Positions 26,456 through 34,140 of a DNA stretch of 60,654 bases are shown here, one piece after another. The notes beneath the pieces were generated by a model. It was not told the origin of the DNA. It did no database searches and saw nothing but the letters and a program-made list of their open reading frames with translations. The number at the start of each line of letters is the position of its first letter. Position 1 is the first letter of the stretch. The stretch is taken from the NCBI GenBank assembly GCA_016218025.1, contig JACRFD010000060.1:1-60654 (forward strand). The letters run 5' to 3'. Source of the DNA: Ignavibacteriales bacterium. Its GTDB lineage: Bacteria > Bacteroidota > Ignavibacteria > UBA10030 > SZUA-254. The translations under genes were made by a program, and so were the position numbers.

Positions 26456-28206
26456 AGTTTATTCGTAATTATTTTCTTCCGTTTATTTTTCTCTCCGAGA
26501 TTCTTCTCCACAAAAAGTTGCTCACCAGTCCATGGATTCATCTCGGTGTAATACATCAGTGTTGAGTATGTTGAGGGAGTTGGCGTAAATATTTGCACTT
26601 GCTCCGGATTGGTATGTAATTCTTTAGAAACGAACTGTTTCATTTTAACTTCATCCTCCAATGTTGCACCCGGATGTGCCGCAATGAGATAGTATGTAAG
26701 GAATTGGCTCTGTGAACCTCCCGAAGGTTTACTGCGATGTCCCTTTTGCAACCTTCGGGAGGTTATTCTGCGATCAATCTCGTCAAAGCGTTTCTTGAAC
26801 TCAGTCAGATACCGAGTCCCCGGCTTGCGCATCAGCCCAAGAACTTTATCTCCAGTGTGTTCTGGTGCGATCTTAAGCTGTCCCGAAACGTGATGCTCAA
26901 TCAGTTCTTGCAAATATTCCTCACCATATTCTTTATCATCAAGAATCATATCGTACCGGATCCCCGATGCGACAAAAACTTTCTTAACACCTTCTATCTT
27001 TCTAAGCTTTCTTAACAACTCAATCTGCGGGCGGTGATTATTATCAAGATTCTTGCAAGTAGTGGGGAATACACAATCTTTCTTTAAACATATTCCATGT
27101 GTCTGCATTTTATCGCAGCCGGTCGCGTACATATTTGCCGTCGGTCCGCCAACATCCTGAATATATCCTTTAAATCCGGGATCGTGGACTATCTCGTTCG
27201 CCTCTTTTAAAATAGACTTCTCACTCCGTGATGTTATTGCTGTTCCTTGATGAACACTTATCGCACAGAAATTACATTCACCGTAACATCCGCGATGTGT
27301 GGTGATCGAAAAACGGATTGTATCCATCGCACGAACGTTACCATCTTTTTTGTAAAACGGATGAACATCACGTTCAAAATCAAGATTGTAAATCTTATCG
27401 ATTTCTTCCTGAGTTAGGTTGCCGGCCGAAGGAGTCTGAATAAGATAGCGGTCGCTGTGTAACTGGCATAATCCTTTCGCTGTTACACTATCATTGTTCT
27501 GATAAAATGTATGAAACATTTTTATGAATTGATTTTTATCATCAATAACTTGATCGAAGGATGGAAGATGTAAATATCCTTCTTTTGTAGTTTTGGAAAT
27601 GTAGCAGATACCACGGATATCTTCTAACCTCGTTAAATCTTCGAAAGGTTTATTGCTTCTTAATCGTTTAGCAATCTCAAGAATTTGTTTTTCACCCATC
27701 CCATAAACTAAAATATCAGCTTTTGCATCGAAGAGGATGGAGCGCCGTATTTTATCATCCCAATAATCGTAATGCGCGATGCGTCGAAGACTTGCCTCAA
27801 TTCCACCGATAACTATCGGCTTCGTGTTCTTAAAATATTGTCGGATGAGATTAGAATAAATTATCACCGCGCGATCGGGTCGGCGATTATTTTCGCCCCC
27901 TGGAGTGAAATCATCTTGCCGTCTTCGTTTTTTTGATGCTGTGAAATTCGCAACCATCGAATCCACGCAACCAGAAGTAACACCCCAAAACAATTCCGGT
28001 TCACCTAATCGTTTGATATCTTTGTCCGATTTAAAATCAGGTTGAGCGATGATTCCAACTTTGTATCCTGCATCTAAGAGAACTTTCCCGATAACCGCAG
28101 CACCGGAATATGAACTATCGATGTATGTATCTCCGGAAATCAGAATTACATCTAACTTCTTCCAACCGAGCTTGCTGAGTTCTTCTTTTGTGGTAGGGAG
28201 AAACAT
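26452..28206 (-). CDS. ygiQ: YgiQ family radical SAM protein with in-frame palindromic insertion
   Basis: 584 residues from the ATG at 28206, which places FLPTTKEELSKLGW at the start, as expected for the family. A TTG at 28242 would read through a palindromic element and is rejected. YgiQ proteins are radical SAM enzymes of unknown substrate. Seen: ILISGDTYID and VGIIAQPD near the N-terminus, the cluster motif CYGECNFC (C307, C311, C314), and FLTYYLIAAHPG in the C-terminal part. Residues about 481-497 (the SRRLQKGHRSKPSGG stretch) are encoded by a 50-base palindromic element and sit where relatives have a short loop. The stop codon lies in a second element. It is the last gene of the minus-strand cluster that starts with tilS. 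Confidence 0.93.
   Translation of the reverse strand: MFLPTTKEELSKLGWKKLDVILISGDTYIDSSYSGAAVIGKVLLDAGYKVGIIAQPDFKSDKDIKRLGEPELFWGVTSGCVDSMVANFTASKKRRRQDDFTPGGENNRRPDRAVIIYSNLIRQYFKNTKPIVIGGIEASLRRIAHYDYWDDKIRRSILFDAKADILVYGMGEKQILEIAKRLRSNKPFEDLTRLEDIRGICYISKTTKEGYLHLPSFDQVIDDKNQFIKMFHTFYQNNDSVTAKGLCQLHSDRYLIQTPSAGNLTQEEIDKIYNLDFERDVHPFYKKDGNVRAMDTIRFSITTHRGCYGECNFCAISVHQGTAITSRSEKSILKEANEIVHDPGFKGYIQDVGGPTANMYATGCDKMQTHGICLKKDCVFPTTCKNLDNNHRPQIELLRKLRKIEGVKKVFVASGIRYDMILDDKEYGEEYLQELIEHHVSGQLKIAPEHTGDKVLGLMRKPGTRYLTEFKKRFDEIDRRITSRRLQKGHRSKPSGGSQSQFLTYYLIAAHPGATLEDEVKMKQFVSKELHTNPEQVQIFTPTPSTYSTLMYYTEMNPWTGEQLFVEKNLGEKNKRKKIITNKL
26715..26764. repeat. Palindromic element inside ygiQ
   Basis: AACCTCCCGAAGGTT (26715-26729) and AACCTTCGGGAGGTT (26750-26764) are exact reverse complements around a 20-base loop. 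The element keeps the ygiQ frame open and adds about 17 codons, like Rickettsia palindromic elements. The arms match the intergenic copy at 4807-4852. Confidence 0.85.
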
Positions 28207-28215
28207 ATCAACAGA

Positions 28216-28264
28216 AACCTTCCGAAGGTTTTCTAAGATCAATCATAACAACCTTCGGAAGGTT
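28216..28264. repeat. Palindromic element upstream of ygiQ
   Basis: AACCTTCCGAAGGTT (28216-28230) and AACCTTCGGAAGGTT (28250-28264) are exact reverse complements around 19 bases. It fills most of the 64-base gap between the GroES-like gene and ygiQ. On the minus strand its proximal arm supplies GGAAGG 11 bases before the ygiQ ATG, the only ribosome-site-like sequence there. Confidence 0.8.
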
Positions 28265-28270
28265 GCATCG

Positions 28271-28657
28271 TTATTTTCCAAATTCTTCGATTGGGTTTCT
28301 GCGTATAACGAGTAGAATCGCAGTTTGGGGAACAATGAGGTATTTTTTTGTTTCGTATTCTATTTCAATCGCATGGTCTTTCAGAAAAATTGCGTAATCG
28401 CCTTCTTCAACCTGAAGCGGAATATATTTTACCGGATCTTTGGGTGTGGTTGACCATGATTCTTGATCAATGAAATTTGGGTTTGGGACTGGATAACCGG
28501 GACCGACTTTAACAACATAACCGCTTTGAATTTTCTCTTTTTCTCTCACAGTTGGCGGAAGATAAAGTCCAGCTTCAGTGCGCTCTTTGTCGCTGTCCGG
28601 AATTACAAGAACTTTGTCTCCCACAACAATCATTTTTTTTCTGTCAAAATTTTCCAT
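28271..28657 (-). CDS. GroES-like co-chaperonin family protein
   Basis: 128 residues, about 30 longer than classical GroES. The GroES fold pattern is visible: IVVGDKVLVIPDSDKERTEAGLYLPP, then VVKVGPGYPVPNP, QVEEGDYAIFLKDHAIEIEYETKKYLIVPQTAILLVIR. An extra loop (about 60-82, NPNFIDQESWSTTPKDPVKYI) separates the GPG turn from the second half. There is no groEL next to it, so it is probably a paralogue and not the housekeeping GroES. It begins 7 bases after the preceding minus-strand gene. Confidence 0.8.
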   Translation of the reverse strand: MENFDRKKMIVVGDKVLVIPDSDKERTEAGLYLPPTVREKEKIQSGYVVKVGPGYPVPNPNFIDQESWSTTPKDPVKYIPLQVEEGDYAIFLKDHAIEIEYETKKYLIVPQTAILLVIRRNPIEEFGK

Positions 28658-28664
28658 ACTTATA

Positions 28665-29129
28665 TTATTGATTTTTTGACAAATATAATTTTAAACTATC
28701 GAAGTCGGGAAATATTTCAGTCGTGCATCCCAAAACCCACCCGGGGATGTCATGAAGATTGAATGAAGTAACAAGGTAAACCGGTTTGTTGAAATATCTT
28801 GCCATAGTAAGTTCGCCTTTTGTCCCTGCTCCCTTAGCGGCACCTTCATCCCAGTAACAGATTACGTAATCTGATAAGTCTGCTATTTCTTTACAATCAA
28901 TATCTACTAAGTGTCTTACAATTTCCTGGTAGAGTTTAATGTCGGTTTTTTTAATTTCACGGAAATCTACTCTGGGATACTTAGATTCAAAAAATAGATC
29001 GCTTTCAACATTAGGATTGAAGACCGAATGAGATAATTTAGTTTGAATCCAATCCTGCATTTCTTTTCGCCAGTTTATTCCTTCGCCATCCGCATATTCC
29101 ATACCGCCCGATAAATATACTCGTTTCAT
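28665..29129 (-). CDS. Nucleoside 2-deoxyribosyltransferase-like protein
   Basis: 154 residues, soluble. The pattern VYLSGGMEYADGEGINWRKEM at the N-terminus, IADLSDYVICYWDEGAAKGAGTKGELTMARYFNKPVYLV in the middle and a short C-terminal helix fit the nucleoside deoxyribosyltransferase-like Rossmann fold, in which glutamates near GT.GEL act in catalysis or substrate binding. The exact substrate is unknown. It sits 2 bases after the dolichol-kinase-like gene and 7 bases before the GroES-like gene, so it is within the same operon. Confidence 0.7.
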   Translation of the reverse strand: MKRVYLSGGMEYADGEGINWRKEMQDWIQTKLSHSVFNPNVESDLFFESKYPRVDFREIKKTDIKLYQEIVRHLVDIDCKEIADLSDYVICYWDEGAAKGAGTKGELTMARYFNKPVYLVTSFNLHDIPGWVLGCTTEIFPDFDSLKLYLSKNQ

Positions 29130-29131
29130 AA

Positions 29132-29845
29132 TTATCCTAAAATATAAATGTTCAAAGATGGAAGGAATATCGTGTATCCAAGCCAGAGAACAGCCCCAAC
29201 ACTGACAGGTATGGAAAAGTTATCGTCGATTGTTGCAGGTAATGCTTCTATTATTGTGCCTACAACTACTGCAATAAGTGCAATAAGATATTCACTTAGA
29301 TGATACCCGATCTTAGGTGTTATCAAAATTACAACCAAACCGCTTATAAAAAACGCACTGCTTCCTTCTAAAGATTTTGCTAAAAATCGATGTTTGCCGA
29401 ACTTTCTTCCGATTAACGCGGCTGAGATATCCGAGATAATCAAGATTGAAAAACTTGTGAGTGTTATTATTTTAGGAAAGACCAGAACGCAAAGAGCAGC
29501 AGATATCAAAACATAGCTGGCGCCGTTAAGAGTTTTTCTTTTTTTATCACTTTCGTGCCGACGCAGGAGAAATCCAAAATACTTAAAGAATAACTCTTCA
29601 ACAGGTTTGTAATAATGTCTGGTAATATCTACAACTAAGAAAAGAGTAGTCATAGGAATTAAAATAGCCAACGCAGATTGCTTTGAGAGAAAATAATAAA
29701 CTATAGGGATTGACAGGGAAACGAGGTGAATCGCTTTGCGAATCACCTCAATCCGATAGTCGTTTTCAATGATTGGTTGATCACTTTTATCGTGTGATTT
29801 TACCTGTTCAATGAAATCATTAAACCGATTCTGCTGGTTTTGCAT
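29132..29845 (-). CDS. Dolichol kinase / phosphatidate cytidylyltransferase-like membrane protein
   Basis: 237 residues from the ATG at 29845. A longer frame to 29974 would lie entirely inside ftsH and begins with unlikely sequence. It overlaps the 3' end of ftsH by 26 bases. It has about six membrane segments after a polar N-terminus. The motifs EVIRKAIHLVSLSIPIVYYFL, DISAALIGRKFGKHRF, KSLEGSSAFFISG and ATIDDNFSIPVSVGAVLWL match the CTP-dependent polyprenol/phytol kinase group related to CdsA. It probably phosphorylates a prenol lipid; the substrate is not shown by the sequence. Confidence 0.85.
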   Translation of the reverse strand: MQNQQNRFNDFIEQVKSHDKSDQPIIENDYRIEVIRKAIHLVSLSIPIVYYFLSKQSALAILIPMTTLFLVVDITRHYYKPVEELFFKYFGFLLRRHESDKKRKTLNGASYVLISAALCVLVFPKIITLTSFSILIISDISAALIGRKFGKHRFLAKSLEGSSAFFISGLVVILITPKIGYHLSEYLIALIAVVVGTIIEALPATIDDNFSIPVSVGAVLWLGYTIFLPSLNIYILG

Positions 29846-31853
29846 CTGTTGGCTGGGCAGGTAATTGTTTCTCGCCGTTATTCTTTTTTTCAACGGGTGG
29901 TAATTCTTCGCCGCGAATAATTTTGTCAATCTCATCTCCATCAAGTATTTCGCGGTCAAGAAGAGCGTTTGCAAGTCGGGTTAAAATTTCACTATTATCT
30001 TTTAGTATCTGTTCGGCACGTATCATGCCGGTATCAACAATCTTTTTTACTTCTTCATCGATGAGAATGGCAGTATTATCGGAATAATTTTTTGATCGTG
30101 TAATCTCTCTGCCGAGGAATATTTCTTCTTCCTTGGTACCGTATGCAAGCGGACCTAAGCGTTCACTCATACCCCATTCACAAACCATTTTATGAGCAAG
30201 ATTTGTTGCCCGTTCTATATCGTTTCCAGCTCCTGTTGTAAATTGGTTGAACACCATTTTTTCAGCAGCACGTCCGCCGAGTGCATAAGCAATCATCGCT
30301 TCCAAATATTGTTTGGAATAAGTATGTTTTTCATCTATCGGTAAATATGTTGTAACACCGAGCGCTCTTCCGCGCGGGATGATCGTGACTTTGTGAACCG
30401 GATCGGATTCCGGAACCATTCTGGCTACAAGTACATGACCGGATTCATGATATGCCGTAATTTTCTTTTCACTTTCTGTGATGATGAGACTCTTGCGCTC
30501 AACACCCATCATAACTTTATCTTTGGCTTCTTCAAAGTTGACCATTGTAACGGCTTTTTGATTTTGCCTGGCAGCGAGTAGAGCGGCTTCGTTAACAAGG
30601 TTTGCAAGGTCCGCACCGGCGAGACCGGGCGTTCCTTTTGCCAATACAGCGAGATTGACATCTTCAGAAAGTGGAATCTGCCGTGTATGAACTTTTAATA
30701 TTCCTTCTCGTCCACGGACATCAGGACGATCCACAACGATCTGACGATCAAATCGGCCAGGACGGAGTAATGCGGGATCAAGAACATCAGGGCGATTTGT
30801 TGCTGCGATAATTATTACGCCGCTATTTTGCTCAAATCCATCCATCTCAACCAACAACTGATTCAATGTCTGCTCGCGTTCATCATGTCCGCCACCGAGA
30901 CCGGCGCCACGATGTCTTCCAACAGCATCAATCTCATCTATGAAGATTATTGCTGGTGCATTCTTCTTACCGGTATCAAATAAATCCCTGACTCGGCTTG
31001 CACCAACACCAACAAACATTTCAACGAAATCTGCTCCGGAAATTGAGAAGAAAGGAACACCGGCTTCACCGGCAACTGCACGTGCCAGAAGAGTTTTTCC
31101 CGTTCCAGGAGGTCCAAGGAGTAATACACCGCGAGGAATTTTACCGCCGAGCCGCTGGAATTTCCCCGGCTCACGCAGAAATTCTATGATCTCTTGCAGT
31201 TCAATTTTTGCTTCGTCGGCTCCGGCGACATCCTGAAATGTAACTTTCGGTGCTCCTTCGTTTAGAACCTTAGCGCGACTTTTTCCAAATGAAAAAATAC
31301 CTTTCGTTCCAACTCCCTGCATTCTTCGCATGATTATTAACCAGACTACAAGTAATAACACCCAGGGGAGCGCACTTAAAAGTGCATTCATCCACGTGTT
31401 ATCTTCTTTTGTAATGGAGAAATTAATTGCCTTGTCATTCCAACCTTTGATCACTTCGCTGTCTAAATAAGGAAGAGTTACAAAGAATCGTTCAATCTTA
31501 ACGGTTTTGCCGCTGGTTGTTACAACCTCGGTTGAGTTTTTTAGAGTGCCGTGAAAATCAAAATTGCTGATTTCAGATTTTTTTACATTTGCAGATGAAA
31601 TTAATCCTTCATTCAACAATTTTTGATATTCTGTGAAAGGAAGTTCATATTCCGTTCCTTCCGGAGTGCGAAATAAAGTCATAATTATGAACACACCCAG
31701 AATAATCGCCGACCAGCTTAAGACAACCTTCATTACTTTTGCCCAATTAAAATCATCGTCACCCTTTGTAGGTTTCTTAGGGATACGCGGACGCCGTGGT
31801 TTTGTTATTTTCCTTTTTGGATCGATTTGGTTATTATTTCTATTTTCTTCCAT
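29820..31853 (-). CDS. ftsH: ATP-dependent zinc metalloprotease FtsH
   Basis: 677 residues. This is a membrane-bound AAA+ protease that degrades misfolded membrane proteins and regulators. Seen in order: a basic cytoplasmic N-terminus, membrane segments at about 42-61 and 157-175 flanking a periplasmic domain, Walker A GPPGTGKT at 247-254, Walker B IIFIDE at 302-307, the second region of homology ([20 protein letters not shown]), and the zinc motif HESGH at 469-473. The C-terminus is rich in Lys, Pro and Glu. It lies 15 bases after hpt, as in many bacteria where tilS-hpt-ftsH is a conserved run. Confidence 0.98.
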   Translation of the reverse strand: MEENRNNNQIDPKRKITKPRRPRIPKKPTKGDDDFNWAKVMKVVLSWSAIILGVFIIMTLFRTPEGTEYELPFTEYQKLLNEGLISSANVKKSEISNFDFHGTLKNSTEVVTTSGKTVKIERFFVTLPYLDSEVIKGWNDKAINFSITKEDNTWMNALLSALPWVLLLVVWLIIMRRMQGVGTKGIFSFGKSRAKVLNEGAPKVTFQDVAGADEAKIELQEIIEFLREPGKFQRLGGKIPRGVLLLGPPGTGKTLLARAVAGEAGVPFFSISGADFVEMFVGVGASRVRDLFDTGKKNAPAIIFIDEIDAVGRHRGAGLGGGHDEREQTLNQLLVEMDGFEQNSGVIIIAATNRPDVLDPALLRPGRFDRQIVVDRPDVRGREGILKVHTRQIPLSEDVNLAVLAKGTPGLAGADLANLVNEAALLAARQNQKAVTMVNFEEAKDKVMMGVERKSLIITESEKKITAYHESGHVLVARMVPESDPVHKVTIIPRGRALGVTTYLPIDEKHTYSKQYLEAMIAYALGGRAAEKMVFNQFTTGAGNDIERATNLAHKMVCEWGMSERLGPLAYGTKEEEIFLGREITRSKNYSDNTAILIDEEVKKIVDTGMIRAEQILKDNSEILTRLANALLDREILDGDEIDKIIRGEELPPVEKKNNGEKQLPAQPTDAKPAESV

Positions 31854-31868
31854 ATAAATATAATTCCA

Positions 31869-32420
31869 TTATTTCTTTTCCATTACTAATCTGTAAATAC
31901 CTTTCAGGTTTCTTTCTTTTTGCAAGTAATCTAAACCATACCCAATAACGAAATCCGAAGGTATTGTAAATCCAATATAATCAATTTTTACCTTAATTTT
32001 TATTGCTTCCTTCTTATATAATAACGAAACAACTTTGAATGTTTTGGGTTTATGCAATAAAATCAATTTTTTTATAAAGTTAATTGAAAGACCTGAATCG
32101 ACGATATCTTCAACAACAATAATATCGCGGCCTCCAATTGTTGCATTTAGATCTTTCAGCAAAGTTACATGTCCTGAACTGATTTTTGCATCTCCGTAAC
32201 TTGAGAGTTTCAGAAAGTCTACTTCACAATCCACTGTAATATTCCTGATAAGATCCGCCATGAATATAAATGAGCCGTTTAATATTCCGATAAAGATAGG
32301 GACTTTACCTTTGTAATCTTTGTTGATTTGACCGGCAAGGGCTTTAATTCTTTTAGCTATTTTTTGTTCAGATAAATATAACTCAAATTTATCGTTTCCA
32401 AATTTCAGATAGTTTTTCAT
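31869..32420 (-). CDS. hpt: Hypoxanthine phosphoribosyltransferase
   Basis: 183 residues, typical length. It converts hypoxanthine or guanine plus PRPP to IMP or GMP in purine salvage. The PRPP-binding motif is VVEDIVDSG at 102-110. Also seen are GILNGSFIFMADL near residue 46, and DFVIGYGLDY near the C-terminus. The start codon overlaps the tilS stop by four bases, so the two are coupled. Confidence 0.96.
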   Translation of the reverse strand: MKNYLKFGNDKFELYLSEQKIAKRIKALAGQINKDYKGKVPIFIGILNGSFIFMADLIRNITVDCEVDFLKLSSYGDAKISSGHVTLLKDLNATIGGRDIIVVEDIVDSGLSINFIKKLILLHKPKTFKVVSLLYKKEAIKIKVKIDYIGFTIPSDFVIGYGLDYLQKERNLKGIYRLVMEKK

Positions 32421-33808
32421 TTTGATTTCTTCTTATTCATTTTAAGTTCTAATTTGATGATATTCTTTGTAGATTTGGTTACTTTAAATCGATCATCCAA
32501 TCGCATTCCGCATACCCAAACAATATTTCCGTCAGATTCCAGTACAGGGATTGTATGTTTTTTAAATATGGAGATTTTTTGATCGATGAAATAATCGCTT
32601 AATTTTTTTCTCTCTTTCATACCAAGCGGTATAAACCAATCGCCGTCATGCCATGATCTGACATGTATATCTTTTCCAAGCCTGTCTGTGTCTATCAATT
32701 CGATATTTTTGTCAGATGTAAATACTTTTCTCTTTGTCTGGCTTGCATCCAGTGAAAAATTCGGGAAACGATTTGTGCCATTAAGTTTTACCGGATAAAT
32801 AAATGCGCCCGGATGTTTCCACCGTTGAAGGATAACTTCATCACGGTCGCGGGATATTATAATGTCGCTGTTAACCGTAATATACGAACCCGACTGTGAT
32901 TCAAATATTTTTAACATAGATGTTACAGCAGTATAATCAATTTCGGTTTCGCAAAGTTCCCGTGCAGTTAAATAAATTAATTGTTCTTGAATAAAGCGGG
33001 ATTGGTTGAGAAAATTTGACCGGGAATATACAATTTTATCTTTTGTTATAGATTTAATTACCTTCCTTTTGATGATTTCTGTCTCAGAATCGAGATGTTC
33101 TTCAAGTCCCGAAAAAAGGTGGGCAGTTCTTAAAAGAGTGTTCCTGATATTTGGATTTAAATTTTCCCGGATTATGGGAAGCAAGTTAATACGGATGTAA
33201 TTGCGTGTGTAATCCGATTTTTTATTAGAGGAGTCTTCGCGGTATTTGATCGATAACTCAGATGCGTAATTAGTAATATCTTCACGTGAAGCGAAAATAA
33301 GCGGTCGAATTATGTTTTGATCTCTTCTGAAAACCGGAATGCCGGTCATTCCATGGACGCCTGTACCACGAAATATATTGAATAATATCGTTTCAGAATT
33401 GTCATCGGCATTATGGGCAGTGGCAATTTTGTTATAATCTAATTTATTTCTGACTGCCGAAAGAAAGCTGTACCTGAGATCGCGTGCTGTCTCCTGAATC
33501 GATTTTTTCTCAGATTGAGATACCGCAAAAGTATCTGCACTTTCTATGAAGCACCTGAGTTTCAGTTTTCTGGCAATTTCTCTTACAAACATTTCATCTT
33601 CATCCGATTCTTTACCTCGCAGTTGGTGATTGAAATGGGCAGTGGCTATTGTAAGTTTCATCCGCTTACTTAGTTCCATGAATAAGTAAAGTAAAACCAT
33701 AGAATCGATACCGCCGCTTACAGAAACAATAATTTTTTCACCCCGTTTAACGAGGCGATTTCGTGTAATAAATTGTTGGAATGATTTGAATAATTTTTGC
33801 TGTTCCAT
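32417..33808 (-). CDS. tilS: tRNA(Ile)-lysidine synthase
   Basis: 463 residues. TilS converts C34 of the CAU anticodon of tRNA-Ile2 to lysidine so that it reads AUA. The PP-loop SGGIDS is at 31-36, followed by TAHFNHQLRGKESDEDE and TAHNADDNSETILFNIFRGTG. The C-terminal substrate-binding domain (SWHDGDWFIPLGMKERKKLSDYFIDQKI) is present, so this is a full-length version. It is the first protein gene of the minus-strand operon and lies 94 bases downstream of a tRNA that itself carries a CAU anticodon. Confidence 0.96.
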   Translation of the reverse strand: MEQQKLFKSFQQFITRNRLVKRGEKIIVSVSGGIDSMVLLYLFMELSKRMKLTIATAHFNHQLRGKESDEDEMFVREIARKLKLRCFIESADTFAVSQSEKKSIQETARDLRYSFLSAVRNKLDYNKIATAHNADDNSETILFNIFRGTGVHGMTGIPVFRRDQNIIRPLIFASREDITNYASELSIKYREDSSNKKSDYTRNYIRINLLPIIRENLNPNIRNTLLRTAHLFSGLEEHLDSETEIIKRKVIKSITKDKIVYSRSNFLNQSRFIQEQLIYLTARELCETEIDYTAVTSMLKIFESQSGSYITVNSDIIISRDRDEVILQRWKHPGAFIYPVKLNGTNRFPNFSLDASQTKRKVFTSDKNIELIDTDRLGKDIHVRSWHDGDWFIPLGMKERKKLSDYFIDQKISIFKKHTIPVLESDGNIVWVCGMRLDDRFKVTKSTKNIIKLELKMNKKKSK

Positions 33809-33902
33809 ACATGCGCAGGTTCATCCAAAAAGAATATTTATCTGTATGGATGAAATGAGTTTTGAATAATCCTCCTTCAAAGTTTTTATTTGATAGAGGT
33901 TG

Positions 33903-33976
33903 TAGCGGAGGAGGGAGTCGAACCCCCGACACACGGATTATGATTCCGTTGCTCTAACCTACTGAGCTACTCCGCC
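33903..33976 (-). tRNA. tRNA with CAU anticodon, probably elongator tRNA-Met
   Basis: A 74-base cloverleaf on the minus strand: acceptor GGCGGAG paired with CTCCGCT, D arm GCTCAGTAGGTTAGAGC, anticodon stem ACGGA/TCCGT with loop ATCATAA (anticodon CAT), T arm GGGGG-TTCGACT-CCCTC and discriminator A. CCA is not encoded (the next bases are CAA). The acceptor stem looks like elongator tRNA-Met of related bacteria, but CAU is also the anticodon of the tRNA-Ile2 that TilS modifies, so that identity is not excluded. Confidence 0.9.
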
Positions 33977-33991
33977 AATATTTAATTAAAA

Positions 33992-34040
33992 TGTCGTATA
34001 CCTTGCGATATCCGACATAAATCATGTAAAATATACGACA
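33992..34040. promoter_or_regulatory. Inverted repeat in divergent control region
   Basis: TGTCGTATA (33992-34000) and TATACGACA (34032-34040) are exact reverse complements 31 bases apart, between the divergently read tRNA-tilS and dipeptidase genes. It may be an operator or a transcript hairpin; no matching regulator is nearby. Confidence 0.35.
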
Positions 34041-34070
34041 AAATTGAGAGATATGCAAGGTAAAATAGTG

Positions 34071-34097
34071 TTGGAATTCGTTCCTTTTTCTTATATT
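34071..34097 (+). promoter_or_regulatory. Possible promoter of the dipeptidase gene
   Basis: TTGGAA at 34071-34076 and TATATT at 34092-34097 are spaced by 15 bases, about 45 bases before the ATG at 34141, which has AAGGAT as ribosome site. The spacing is shorter than ideal, so this is tentative. Confidence 0.25.
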
Positions 34098-34140
34098 AAG
34101 GCTGTATAATAACTCATTAATCTTAAATAAGGATCTATTT

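Noticed and set aside
29846..29974. Extended N-terminus of the dolichol-kinase-like protein
   Set aside because: It would lie wholly inside the ftsH coding sequence in another frame and shows no family similarity.
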